A stretch of DNA of 64,000 bases from Vicugna pacos (Eukaryota > Chordata > Mammalia > Artiodactyla > Camelidae): NCBI RefSeq assembly GCF_048564905.1, contig NC_132988.1, forward strand, positions 68,318,001 to 68,382,000. The letters run 5' to 3'. Position numbers and translations under genes: made by a program. Of this stretch, positions 25,792-38,507 are shown in pieces. Each line of letters starts with the position of its first letter. Within the stretch, counting starts at the first letter, position 1. The notes below the pieces were generated by a model, which saw only the letters and a program-made list of their open reading frames with translations, had not been told where the DNA came from and did no database searches.

Positions 25792-28700
25792 GTAAGTAAA
25801 TACTGTAGAATTCACTCAACTACTCTTCTGATTGAACAATACCAACTAATTATTGTTATCATGATTTTTACGTAGACAATCTTTTTAAAGCTAAATTTCA
25901 CAACTTATTTTTTAGATATTTCATCTGAAAATGAAAACTATAATTCTTCTTGGGATACTGGGAGCCACAATGTCAGCCCCGGTAAGTGATTTCATGGTAA
26001 AACTGAAGTCATTGTGTAAAACCCATGGCAAATCACTCTTTTACCATTTCTGGGTTTTGTTTGTTTCTTTGGTTTTTTAGCTTATCCCACAGCGTCTTAT
26101 GTCTGCAAGCAACAGCAATGAGGTTAGTATAAATACTTAAAACAATGACCCCTGGTTTTTTGTTTGTTTGTTTTATGAAAGCCCAGTGGGGATGAGATAA
26201 AAGCCTTCCACTGATTTATATTTCAGTTCTGCCCACCAGCCCTTATATCTAAATGCATTTCCAGTCATCATGTTTGTTTTGTACACCAGGTTATTTCTAG
26301 AATATTATTTTGCCTCCCTTGTTGGATTGCAAGTTTCTTAAAGGCAGAGACAGAGTCTTGCATATCTTTTAGCTCTAATAGCATCAATATGGGATATATA
26401 GGAGTTCAAAAGTTCAAATGACTAACTAAACCACTGGCATGAGCTAAAGTTGTGCAATCTCACATACAGCAGGGGAGAGGTAGTTAAAGCCTAACCTCTA
26501 ATCACAGTATAAGCTTAGGGAGAAAACATCTCACCTCCAACAGGAAACTATGCCCAGCCAGCTCTGACTTGTGTGATGTTTGTAGCAAACATTGTTCTTA
26601 ATCATTTCAGCATGTGTAGTAATCTTGTTTTCATATTTTTCTTCCTTTTCTAGTTACTACTGAATCTTAATAATGCTCAGCTTCAGCCACTACAGCTTCA
26701 GGTACCCCAACCTCAATAATTATTTCAAGAATATTTTTCTCCTGCTCATTTCTTATGGTACCTGGTATGAGAGCAGAGTGTTTTCTGATTCCATTTCTGA
26801 AATCTCAATTTTTAAATCTATGAGTTTGTTCTATATATTTGCATTACCATCTGTTTAAAGACTAAAGTAAAAATTATCATCTGATTAACATTTATTTATT
26901 GAGAACTTCGTATATGCCAGGCACAGACTCTCACAACTATGAAATAGTTAAATTTACCAGTTTACACAAAGTCATACTCAGCTAACTGGTTTAAAAAAAA
27001 AAAAAGATTTGACACCAATCTGGCAACTACAAAAACTGCACCCTTTATCCACCTGATTCTGCTCCATATTCTTCATCATGTCCACTGGGGATTCAGCATT
27101 GTTCATGCTATTTGCTGGCTCATAATGTGCCAAGATGCTGTCCTTTTTTATAATGTAGCAATGGAAATATAGATATTATTTAGGTTCTGTTTCTTTCTTG
27201 CTCAAGACTGATTTTAAATTCTTTTTGAAATGAAAGAGAAGTGCTTCCTTTCTTTCTTTTGTGTCCTCTCAGAGCCCGTTTAATTCCTGGATCCCTCCTT
27301 TCCCCGAGACACTGCAACAGCAGCAGCAGGCTCCAATTCCAGGACTCTCCCAATTCTCATTATCAACTCTAGACCGGTTTGCTGGACTGTTCCCGAATCA
27401 GATACCCTTCCCAGGACAGGTCATTTTCGCTCCAGGAACCCAGGCAGGACAGCTGGACCCCTCACAGCCTCAGACACCACCACAGACCCAACAGGGCCCT
27501 AATGAGGTAAGTCGGGCCTCTTCCATCTCGTTACCCCGAGGAGAGATAATGCACATTGAATGTGAAAAATGAATATGAATCAGCTTTGCAATAAGACAGG
27601 AGTTACTGAGCAAGAATTCTTTCTCATAATATGTTTCTACCATCACTGGAAGTACTTCCTCATCTTTCTGATTTCTGACATGAAAAAATGCCATGTAAAT
27701 CAGCTCTTCTAGGTCACAGCCATGAATCAAAAGTGTTAAAGCATGCTTTGGAAAAGAAAATTAGGAAACTTGCATCTTTAAAAAAAAACAGAATTAGCAT
27801 TAATGATGGTACATGTAATAGATGACCTTTTGTCATCATCAAAGTCTGCAGATTATATATTTATATGACTAGGTCTGAAGAAAACAGCTCTGGAATTTTA
27901 GATTAAAAAGTCAAGTATAACTTTTTACCATTCCTTTTTTGGCAGGTTATGCCCTCTGTGTTCACCTTCAGAATGCCTCAAGAGCCAGCACAGGTAAATG
28001 AAAGGAATACCATCGCCCCTGTAGAGAGATGGTTGCCTACACTCTCCATGGAATGCTTTCTTTTACATTTGTAGCCTTGACCCCTATAGCAGGGCTATAA
28101 AACCCACACAATGCTATCACTGTCTGGATACTACCATTGCTGGGCTGGCATCAATTTGTTAATCTTAGGCTCACTTAATAGCTCCCAAAGGAAGGCCAGC
28201 TGAGAATCTCCAGGACCCCAGAGTTTCCAGGACATTACTGGGTTGGGAATTAAGGAGCTCACTAAGCCTGAGGTTCTGTCCTCTCTGCACCTAAAGCTCT
28301 GGCATTTTGGCATTTGGGAAAAACTAGAAAAATGCTATGAGCTAACTTTGCCCAACTCTAAACTTTGTTTCAGGGAAAGATGCATTAAACTGATAAAATA
28401 TGATATGATGTAGAGAGAGTTATGAAATTCTGCTCAAAACATTCCCAGGTTTTTATATATTTTCAGTTTAACTCCAAATGGTGGTGATTTCCATTTAATA
28501 AGAGAATCTTTTTAAATGAATTATTAAAGTAATATGGAAAAGCCTCTCAAGATCAGGCTAAACAATTTTATAATATCCTGGATTCAAAGATATAGGAATA
28601 TAGATAAATTATATCACTCACCAGCGAATATTGACCATTTCATAAAAAGTTACACCACTTGGCTCTGGTATGATCATAATTATGTAATTTTGTCCATTCC

Positions 28701-31700
28701 TATTACAAAACAAAAGTTACCTCTAGACATTATCTCATTCTATGCCACAGCATTTACAGAGTTAGATACCCGACAAGTGGAATGCCTTAATTTTAAGGAT
28801 GAAGAAGCCAGTGTTAATGAGATTAAGCTCCCAATCCTGATGCAAATAAACAGCTGAGTTGGAATGTAATTCTTCACCCCTCCTTTAACCACTAAACCAG
28901 TGGCTCCCCACCCTAGCTTTGCATTAGAATCTCTGGTGACGATCTCGAAAATTACAAATATCTGGATCCTGCCCACACCTAATGAATCAAAACCCCATGA
29001 GCAGACCGCAAATATGATTATCTGTTAAAATGTTCAATCAGTGATTTTGAGTCTTAGCCAGGATTAAGAACTGCTGCATGAAATACACCTCTTCTTAAAT
29101 CATAGTTATTGTTTTTTAACTCATATTCAACATAGTCTCTTATTAAATCATACGAGGAAACAAAACCCCATGCATGTACAACAAAACCGTTTTCTTTAAA
29201 CACATATGCATATACAGACACACACACACATAAGTGGATGCCAATACATGATAATGTGAGTGGTGAAACTGTGGGTGATTCTATTTGTTCCTTGTCTATT
29301 TCTGTTTTTTCCAAATATTCTATGATGCATATGGATTGCTTTAATCAAATGGCAGTTATTGAAGGCAATATGTTCTTGACCATTTATTATGGTAGTACTT
29401 CTAATACCATGTCCTGCAGAATGAAGATTCTAAAAAAAATGTAGGGACAATGTTGCATAGGCTAGCTTCTTCTTAGATATTTACAAAGAATATACGTATA
29501 TGAATTTTGTATATAAAGTCCAAGGTGCTCTTTTTAAAAGCCCGTTATTTAGTTGAATCTACTACTTCCTAATGTGTTTGACCAAGTAACCTTGAAACAA
29601 AGCCCAGTGTCATGTGCAACACAAATTTCTTCTAAAGTTTGGGAAGGACTCTTTATGTGTTCTTTTGTTCACAGAATTACTAAATATAAATCAGTTTTAA
29701 AATACTAACATTAGAAGACTTAAAAAAAAAAAAAAGGCCTGCGTTGATCTAAAGGAAGCTCCTCTGTACTCTCCTGTTTACAAACAGATGTTTCAATACT
29801 ACCCAGTTTACGTGCTCCTGCCCTGGGAACAACCTCAACAAACAGCCGCCTGGTCCCCTCCGCAAACAGGACAGCAGCTATTCGAGGAGCAGGTATTTCA
29901 AGTGTTTGATTTTAATATGACTAGTTCCACCTGAGAATAAAGAATATACGGTACATTTTCAGAGGAGGGAATATCTGATTATGCTTAGTGCAAAAACTCA
30001 ACAGCTTGAACTGGTCATAAAAGGATATTGTGCTTCCCCTTACAGTGACACTAATTTGGAAATATACTCCAAGGCTGAATTTTGAAAGAACAAAGTCACT
30101 GAACAGATGTCAATAAAATCAGAGGCCAAAAGCTGACTCATATTAGAAAATGAAGTTTTATAACTTTTAAAAATCTACCAGCATCCCTTTTGTCATATAT
30201 CCATGTAGCCATTATTTTTTTAAAAATAGCTGCCAAGATTAAAGGGCACTTATGAGCACTAGATATTGAAATACAATTAGATAACATTATATTGAGTTTC
30301 GTGGACATGCAAGAAATTGGTAGAATTCTAATATAAATTCAGGTGGCTCATACATAGCTAGATTTCTTTCTAAAAAATTTATCATTGCTTAAAACTTGCC
30401 AAATCAACTAGAGAAAATTGAAAACTAAGCTTTAAATGGCTGGTAGAAGTACTTCCAATGAAGTCATGTTAATTTAAAGAGGAAGGGAGAGGTTTAATCT
30501 AGAAATCATATGGTGTTAAAAGGATATAACCTAGAACTTAAAAAAAACTTTTAGTATAATATAAATACATAGATAAAATTCTAAGTAATCAGTTATCACA
30601 AAATTACGACAGAATCATAAGAACAAATCTAATGCATTTTTCAAAATTCTGACAGATGCCATTCTATACTGAATTCGGATATATTCCACAGCAAGCAGAA
30701 CCTGTAAGTAAATGCATACTTTTCCTTAAAAGTAAAAATTAATTTTTGAGATGACTTGCTTCCTAAACTGTTAAATCTGTCAGTGCTCTTCAGTCAAAAC
30801 CCACCGGTAACACACCTCTCACTGGACAGAGCTGGATTTACCCACTCACTGTAACAGGGGAGAACACACACCATGGGGAACCATGGGGTCTTCACAGGAA
30901 GGTACTGAAATGACTTCTCAGAGGGTCTGGGCTTGTGTCAGGTGATATTGGGGAGAATTCAAGGAGTCATGGCTCACTTTGGATTAGGTGTTCTCAGGAA
31001 GTGGGGTAGTTCTATGATTTGGGTAATCTACCTATTCGTACCTAGAAGGTCAGAACAATGGAGCGAGGCAACGGCCGTGACTGGTAAAGAAGCAGTTCTC
31101 CAGATTAGCCAGGACCTGAGGATGCCTGGTATTTTTGTGCCTTGCACAGGGACCTGGCTTTAGACAAGGTTACACAGTGGTGTTGTTTTGGTCGCACTTT
31201 GTCATGCTTAGAGGTGACCTGGTCTGATGTTCGTGTTGGGTTGGATTTTTTAACAATACAACAGGGGAGCACCAGGGCCTGGCAGTGAGCGTCAGACCAG
31301 CTCCTGACGACGCAGAAGCAGAGCTGCTGGGTCAGGCCAGTTTCTCACTGTGAGGAGCTGCTTTTCTCTTTCTCAAATCTAAGTTATTGTTTTCATTTTG
31401 AAGAAACTAATTGAAGAAGTCGGGAAGTGTTAACTGCATTGGGTGCAAAACAACATATTTTATAGATTCATAATTTAGACTTTTTTAAATTCCCCAATTT
31501 TTCAGGTTAGACCAGGAGGACAGCAGCAACCAGTCTTTGATCCCTTCCTAGGCACAGCTTCTGAACCCGCTGTGATGGTATGTTTCTTTACCACAACTTG
31601 CTAGCTACTCGAAGTCAGCAACTGACAGCCTACGGGCTCTTGCCCTCTTGTTCATTTCGATGAAAATATTATTATTCCATCAACAACTATTACTCTTTCC

Positions 31701-33690
31701 CTTGTAATCTCTTGCCACTCAAGATTCAATTTGCTCAGTCCATCAGATATTTATCGAGGAGCTACTACATGCCAGATGCTTTCCATAGGTACACTCATTT
31801 AAAATCTGGTATTAAGAGATGTCCATGTTTACTGGTATATATTCATAGTCTTTCTAAAAGATAGATTATAATCTAGAAAATTAATAAACGTATTTATTTC
31901 TTAAGTAAAGTCTTGGCTTTGCATCTCACTCCTTTTGCTTTATACTCCTTGTGCATGGAACCTGTGACCACTTTATTTTCTTTCTCACCCACTATAGCCA
32001 GCAGGAAGAGTGTTACCGAATTTACAAAAAGAAATGATAAACTTTAAGCATGCCAATGCAGGAATTGTCATTCCTTCAACTTCACAAAAACCCAGCACAA
32101 GTGTTTTTACTTCTGCTATAGACCCAACTATTACTCCAGAGCTCATGAAAAAGAAGGTAATCAAAGATTCATTTTACATAAGAAATTGGTGTCTAATAGA
32201 AAATATAAAGTTAGTGCTTAATTTACAGGACTTAGTCACAGAAATAATGACAGCATAAATGATATAGTAGAATTTATCCTTTGAATAGGAAGGCTAATAA
32301 TTGTTTACTAATAATTCACTAGTCAGAATATAATTTAATTTTGATTTAATAAAAACTTCCTATGAATATCCTTTTCCTCACTAGGCCAAGACTGATAACC
32401 TAAAGGAACCGTAAGATGTTCTAATCATTCAAAGTTTGAGGTAGGTATTTGCCAAGAGGCATTCATTATGTATCATGACATATCCTAAATCACAAAAAAA
32501 AAAAAAAGTCAAGGGAACTAATGAAAAGATCTACAACAAAATGAAAAAAAAATCCAAGTCAGTGCTTATATATTCCTATAAAGCTAATAATAATTATGAT
32601 ATTTTAGCAATTTTCTAAAAATCAGAAACTTTTGAGGATCTTATCTGCTTATGCCATAAACCGGGCATAAACTCTGAAAACACAAATAGTACATGTTCTA
32701 AGTCCATGTAAAAGACATTCTACAGGCATCAAATACAAAGTCAGTTCTCCCAAATCACCGCTTCACTTTGCAAGCTACAAGTTGTAACAGTGCCAAAACA
32801 TTTGTATCGGATTAGCATGAAATAAAGTCTCAAAATGATAAAAAAAAAAAGTCGCACAATCACATGGAAATTTGAAATTCTGTATTTTATATCAAATATA
32901 ACTTTAATTGACTCCCTTTCCTCATGGGCTTAGTTGGCTGTGAGGCTAGTGGGTGTTTGATTAAAAAAAAGCAGGCTGGGATGACAACAAGAAGCAAAAA
33001 ATACACATGAAAAAGCAAACAATTTGGCCTGAAAGGGAAAAGTAAACGGCAAAGGTTTTTGAAATCCCCTCCCTGCGACCTGTGAGTCTCTTCTGATTCC
33101 TCCTTCTATGAAAATGAATACTCGGCTTTCTTCAGATTAAAAAAAGTCTACAAAAATGCAACCAGAAATGAATAGCATGAACACCTGTTTAGAAAAGTCT
33201 CTCTACAATGCACTATTTTGTCCAGTGCAAACCAATTCAAACTACCTAATCAGAAGTACTAAAGAGATTTTATATGTAAAGTGTGGCCTTCACTCTGTGT
33301 GGCATCAATGCCAGAAGGAGTTTTCTATTTCATTTTAAGCAACTTAGAAAATATCTGGGAAATTTTACAGAAAACAGTCTAATGGTATTAAAATGCTCTT
33401 CTATTTTGTTTTTCAGAGAACAAGATGTGGCAGTGCCTTGGATATCATTTGAGGCTATTTGCTTCCCCAATGCTAATATCAGTTCTTTGAAAAACAGAAA
33501 ATAGTTTGTCTCTTCTCCTGAATGCCTTTCTACTTACACTCTTTCAATAAGTCATAGGAAAATAATACAATTATTTAGTAAGCCTTATCTTTACAAAATT
33601 ATATTTCTTTTTAAATATACTTTCATTGCATAATCTGGAAAGCAACAACAATGAGAATAAAGCTAATATCACTGAATGAGTTGTATAACT
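25735..33690 (+). CDS. ODAM: ODAM, odontogenic ameloblast-associated protein (complete, 10 coding exons)
   Basis: Secreted Pro/Gln-rich SCPP-family protein of maturation-stage ameloblasts and junctional epithelium, where it sits in the basal lamina against enamel. Coding exons: 25931-25981, 26081-26122, 26654-26701, 27273-27506, 27946-27993, 29788-29892, 30656-30703, 31506-31577, 31998-32156 and 32385-32414. All have GT/AG borders and all introns are phase 0, giving 278 codons against 279 recalled for human. Residues 1-16 form a signal peptide ([16 protein letters not shown]) and the mature protein starts PLIPQRL. Exon 5 carries a five-Gln run and the conserved block [10 protein letters not shown]. 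Later exons give [18 protein letters not shown], a FGYIPQ motif and the C-terminus TDNLKEP. One SNE motif (S-x-E, a FAM20C-type site) ends exon 3. The stop lies in exon 11, followed by a donor at 32441 and a 3'UTR exon from 33417 with AATAAA at 33656 and 33697. The frame is intact. Exon 1 limits are inferred. Confidence 0.96.
26123..26653 (+). other. ODAM: ODAM intron 3 with an L2 3' scrap
   Basis: Contains an antisense L2-type piece near 26.32-26.40 kb (GCAAGTTTCTTAAAGGCAGAGAC). The splice sites are GTTAGT and TTTTCTAG. Confidence 0.55.
27994..29787 (+). other. ODAM: ODAM intron 6
   Basis: Largest ODAM intron (1.8 kb). It holds a MER5A-type transposon (28898-29076) and a short CA tract near 29216-29230. 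No additional exon was supported. Confidence 0.7.
28898..29076 (+). mobile_element. MER5A-like hAT-Charlie MITE
   Basis: Left end CAGTGGCTCCCCACCCTAGC with TTTGCATTAGAATCTCTGG, a centre with ATCTGGATCCTGCCCACACC, and a right end TTAGCCAGGATTAAGAACTGCTG that is the imperfect inverted repeat of the left. This is the MER5A consensus layout. It lies in ODAM intron 6. Confidence 0.8.
33417..33690 (+). other. ODAM: ODAM terminal 3'UTR exon with poly(A) signals
   Basis: A TTTTGTTTTTCAG acceptor ends at 33416, followed by non-coding sequence with AATAAA at 33656-33661 and again at 33697-33702. It pairs with the donor at 32441, 26 bases after the ODAM stop codon. The exon is inferred from splice sites and poly(A) signals; the exact cleavage point is not visible. 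Confidence 0.6.
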
Positions 33691-34009
33691 GCAATTAATA
33701 AAGGAAGGTGCTGGAAAATGGTGGCCTCAATAAGAATAAAGATATCCTATGGTTGGATTTATAAGTGTGGTGACTGAGACTGATGAACTAAAGTACATAC
33801 TTAGCTTTGACATACAACTTCATTATTTCCCCCAGGCCCATTCAGCAGATTCCTTCTGATGCACTCTCCATTCGAATCAGAATTATTTGGTGGCAGATAT
33901 CATTAAGCGCATGCTGTCAATATGGCCTAGCTACATGGAGAGATGGCTGTCATCACCCAAAAGGATAGGTCCTCAGGAAGATGTACACTGGTTTGGGGAA
34001 GCAACATCC

Positions 34010-34200
34010 TGTACAAAATAGGACACGGATTTTGGATTTCATCAGATGTGGCTTTCAATCTGGCTTGGAAACTTCAGCAAGTCCCTTGCACTGAGTCTCA
34101 ATCTTCCCAGATGTAAAACAGACATAGCAATATCTATCTTTTCAAAATCTCTGAAAGAGCTACATGAAATAATACATGTAAGATACATGGCTCATACAAA
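34010..34200 (+). mobile_element. MIR fragment, sense
   Basis: GGCTTTCAATCTGGCTTGG, TCCCTTGCACTGAGTCTCAAT, CAGATGTAAAACAGACATAG and GAAATAATACATGTAAGAT follow MIR order. Confidence 0.65.
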
Positions 34201-34203
34201 GTA

Positions 34204-34424
34204 CAGTTGACTCTTGAACAACACGGATTTGAACAGCGGGGGTCTAGCTATAAGTGGATTTTTATTTTCAATAAATACCTACAACCATACTACACGATCT
34301 GTGGCTGGTTGAATCCTCAGATGTGGAACCACGGATATGGAGTGCCGATTGAAAATTTATAAATGGATTTTTGACTATGTGGGGGTCAGTACCCCTAACC
34401 CCCACCTTGTTCACAGGTCAACTC
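34204..34424 (+). mobile_element. MER2-like Tigger-derived MITE
   Basis: Follows a TA dinucleotide at 34202-34203. The left end CAGTTGACTCTTGAACAAC mirrors the right end GTTCACAGGTCAACTC, and the interior has CCACGGATATGGAGTGCCG and CCCCTAACCCCCACC. Tc1/mariner (pogo-type) non-autonomous element; the family name is from memory. Confidence 0.75.
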
Positions 34425-34624
34425 AGAAAATGTTAATTTTCCCCCATTTACTTGTGGTAGTACTATGGAAGTACTTAATGTATTTTCTCAGCTTTGGAAC
34501 TTCAGCTGAAATTCTGAAAAGACAGGAAAATTGACATTCAGTACACTTCACATATTTGTATGTAGATGTGTGTTGATGTGTGTGAGTGTATGTGTATGAA
34601 AAGAAAAATGAATGAGTGGGCAAA

Positions 34625-36060
34625 TGAATGAATGAATAAATACGTATTAGGTGGTTTCAAACAAATTTAATTAGTATTTTAGGCTTTAAATTTGATCACA
34701 ATTCCTAGAGTCTTATCTTTTTCCAGCATTTAGTAATGTTCTGACTCTGGAAACTGCTACTTACCCAATGGAAGGGTAATCCAATAATCACCTATTCTAC
34801 CTTCATTTTATACTTTATCCTATTTTCCCTAAATTGGTTGGGTGAGTGAAAGTAATTCTGGGTGATTGACAGACTTCTTAATATTGGACATGATTTGGGG
34901 AATTGTACAAGATATCTGATAAAATGCAAGTATTCAGCATGTAGGAACATTGTGTTCTGAAATTCCACGAGTTTGTGAGGTCATTGAAAATTATATAAGG
35001 TAATTCATGCTGAGTGTTTAGAATACATTCTGGAATATAGCAAGTTTTTTGACTTTTCTCATTAACGAGGAGGAGAAAAGGGATGGTCAGAGACTAAAGA
35101 AGAGAAATGGGCACAGCACAGCTATTCTATTTGACGGTTCAATGAAGAGAAGCAGAACTTAGGAAAAACTGCAAAACTCTAAGCATCATGCTATAATCAA
35201 GTCAAGAGTTTGACAATATTAGGAGTTACAATAATAAAGGCTTTAAAAAATACACAAATGTTATCAATACATGAACATATAAACACATTAAAGGGCTAAA
35301 TTCTACATAAATAAAGTAATGCAAGGATAAACATTAAGAAGTTACTTCAAGAAAATGTTTTGATAAAACATAAATATTGAGCTAAGCATGCTGTATTTTT
35401 TTACTTTATTCCAGGCAATATTAAAAAGACCTTATTACTCTGGATGTTTTTAACAAATCCAATTTAGTGACTCAGCTTAAAAAATAAATTCCCTAATCTC
35501 AGACTATTCAGGATCCAATCTGCTTCAGGAAGCTGTTAAGTCTTGTTAAGGTATTCCTGAGCAACAACTATGTTTGAAAACATGCATACTATAATCACCA
35601 TCAGTGAAATAGTCTACGTTTTCAAACTACTTTATACAGAAGCTTTAAACACTATCATTTTTGTTACCAAAGTTAGGAAGACAAGAAGGTACGCTTTAAA
35701 GAAATATCACTGCAATACATGCAAAGAACTGTATTTTATTGTGTTGATTTTAATCCTAGCATCTCAACTTCCCCATCCCAGGCCAGTGAAAGAAAGGCAA
35801 AGCAGAAAAAGCACCTCAATTTTGAACAAATCTGACCAGAAAACTCCTATGCAGAATAATTTCCCTAGAATCAGTTTTGCTTACATTTGGTAATCCACAC
35901 TGTAGCCTCAAAACTTTCCCTACCAACCTTCTCACTGAGTGCTTCCTATCTAATGTATTATGAGAGCATTAGTTCAGGACAGACATATGGAATCCATGTA
36001 TGATCTCACCCCCAAAATTGCACCCATGACCAATCCATCATCACAGTCTAGTAACACTTT
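34625..36060. other. ODAM-FDCSP intergenic, nothing recognised
   Basis: AT-rich unique sequence. The open frame at 35570-35893 has no family resemblance or gene context. Confidence 0.45.
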
Positions 36061-36064
36061 TAAA

Positions 36065-38505
36065 TGCATAGAGTTTAAGTGTGTAGTTTGATGGGTTTGA
36101 GTTACATATACATATAAATGTACGTACCTACGCCTATCAAGACACAGAACATTTCCATCACCTCCGCAAAGTCCCCTCCTCTTTTCCAGTCAATCTAGTC
36201 TCCCCATTCTCATGACAGGTTACTACTTAAAAAAATAAAATTTCTATCAACGTATATTAATTTTGCCTATTCTGGAGCTCCATATAAAGTAGATCATACA
36301 TTGTGTATTCTTTTGTGCCACCTTATTTTACTCAATATAATACTTTTGTGAATCCATGTCGTTGCCTAAATTGTGTGCTACATTGTACGAAGGTACTACA
36401 GTTTCTTTTAACTATTCTCCTATTGAGGAACATTTGGGTTGCTTCTAATTATTGGCCGCTTAGCATAAAGCTGCTATGAAGCTCCTGTACAAGTCTTTTT
36501 GTAAACATACGTTTTCATTGCTGTTGAGTAAATACCAAAACGTGGAGATAAAGCATAGGGTAAGTTTATTATAAGTAACTTCTAAGTAGTTTCCTATGTG
36601 ACTGTACCATTTTATACTCTGATCAGTAATATGAATTCTAGTTCCTCCACCTTCTGGCCAACATTTAGAATTGTCTTTATATACATATATGGCAATTATA
36701 TATATATAAATATATATATATATAATCATTTTCATGAATTCCTCTTCTGTCAAATGTCCTTTCAAAATTAGCCTTCACAAAGTTTGACCTCTACCCTCTC
36801 TTCTCCCTCCCTTTCAAAAATCAACACATGAACATTTCTATTGTTGTGACTTTAATAAACACTTATAAGTAATCACTGACTTCTAAATCTATATCTCAAC
36901 CTAACACATTAAATAGTTAAGTTTATATCTACTCTATCATATAGTTCAGAATTCTATGTCTTTTTAATTTTAGCTATTTAACAAGTAACAAGTATGACGA
37001 TGCATCTCATGGCTTTAATCTGCGTTTTCCTGATGACTAATAATATGTGTTTTTTTCTACACTTCTGGCCACTTGTATATCTTTATTTTTGAAAATTACA
37101 TTCAAGCATTTCATTTATCTTCATATGACTGAGTTTTAAGAGGTTTTTATGTGTTCTGGATTATGTAATTTGTCAAATAAATATTATTGTGAACACTTGT
37201 CCCAGTCTGGAGCTTGTCTTTTCACTTCATAGTGCGGTTTCTGAAGAGCAGAATTTTTTATTTTGGTGCAGTTCAATTGTCAGTTTTTGGAGATTAGTGT
37301 CTTGTGTACTAGTAAAGAAATGTTCACCTAACCCAAAGTAATGAATATATTCTCCTATGTTTTCTTACAAAATTTTTAATGGTTTAGCTTTTACATTTAG
37401 ATCTGTAGCCACTGATTTCTGTATAGTGTGAAGATACAGATCAAGGATAGTTCTTTCCACACAGATGCCTAGTTGATCCAGTGTCATTTGTTAAAAAGAT
37501 TTGCCTTTTCTTACTGAATTGCCTTGGGATCTTTATTGAAAACCAATTGACTATGCATCTGCATCTATTTTTGGACTCTATTCCATTTAACTGCTTTTTT
37601 TAGTCTTTGCATTAATATTGCAGTCTTGATTACTATAGTGATGTCTTTTGTATTTCCACATAAATTTCAGAGTCAGTTTCTCAGTTTCTTCTCTGCTTGA
37701 GTTTTAATGGGATAGTACTGAATTTCTAGATCAGGAAAGATTTGGCATCTTAACCATGCTGAGTATTCCAATTCATGAATGTGGCATATACTTATTTAGG
37801 TTATTTCATATTTATCTCTGAAATGTTTTGTGGTTTTCAGTGAAGTGGTCTTGCAATATCTGTTAAACTTTTTTCTAAATATATTTATGTTTTTAAATTC
37901 CATTTATTTATTTTCCATTTTTTAGCACATAGAAATGCAGTTGATTTTTGTACATTGAGCTTGTATGCCATTATCCTGCTAAATACATTTATTAGGTTCC
38001 ACATCTGCTTTGCAGATTCCATATTATTTTCCAGCTAAAAAAACACATTTTCTGGAAATAAAAATAATTCCACTTGTTTCTATTCATTCTGTACATCTTT
38101 AACTGTTTTTCTTGCCTTGTTACACTGATTAGGGTGTCCAGTGTAATGGTGATTAGAAGGCACAAAAGTGGATATACTTGCATTGTTTCCGATAGTAGGA
38201 AGAAAGCATTTATTATTTCACAGTTAAGTAAGATGTCAGCTTTACATTTCCCATAAATTACCTGTATGAGATTGTGGAATTTCACTTTTACTCCTAGTTT
38301 GATGAGAATTTTTATTATGAATGGATTTTGACTTTTGTTAAATAAATTATCTGCATTTACTGAAATAAAAACATGAATGATCCCTTTCATTTGGTTAATG
38401 TAGTAAATTATATTGTTTTACTTTTCAATGTTAAACACCTTTCAGTCCTGGGGAGAAAATGCCAATTTGTTATAATGTGATATCTTTTTAAAATATTACT
38501 GTATT
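36065..38505 (-). mobile_element. Old L1 (L1M type), antisense, 3' UTR to ORF2
   Basis: The reverse strand carries an ancient L1. From left to right (3' to 5' of L1) come the 3'UTR-like part, then antisense ORF2 landmarks: GGTTGCTTCTAATTATTGG, TTCTGGCCAACATTTAGAA, TTCCTGATGACTAATAATAT, GGCATCTTAACCATGCTGAG and GTATGCCATTATCCTGCTAAA. The coding potential is thoroughly lost. It is interrupted at about 38.5 kb by a younger sense L1. Confidence 0.8.
36699..36726. repeat. TA microsatellite
   Basis: Alternating TA within the old L1. Visible directly. Confidence 0.85.
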
Positions 38506-38507
38506 CT

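Noticed and set aside
27261-27572. Stand-alone 103-residue protein beginning MSSQSPFN
   Set aside because: It is ODAM exon 5 read through its intron borders. The acceptor at 27271-27272 and the donor at 27507 define the true exon.
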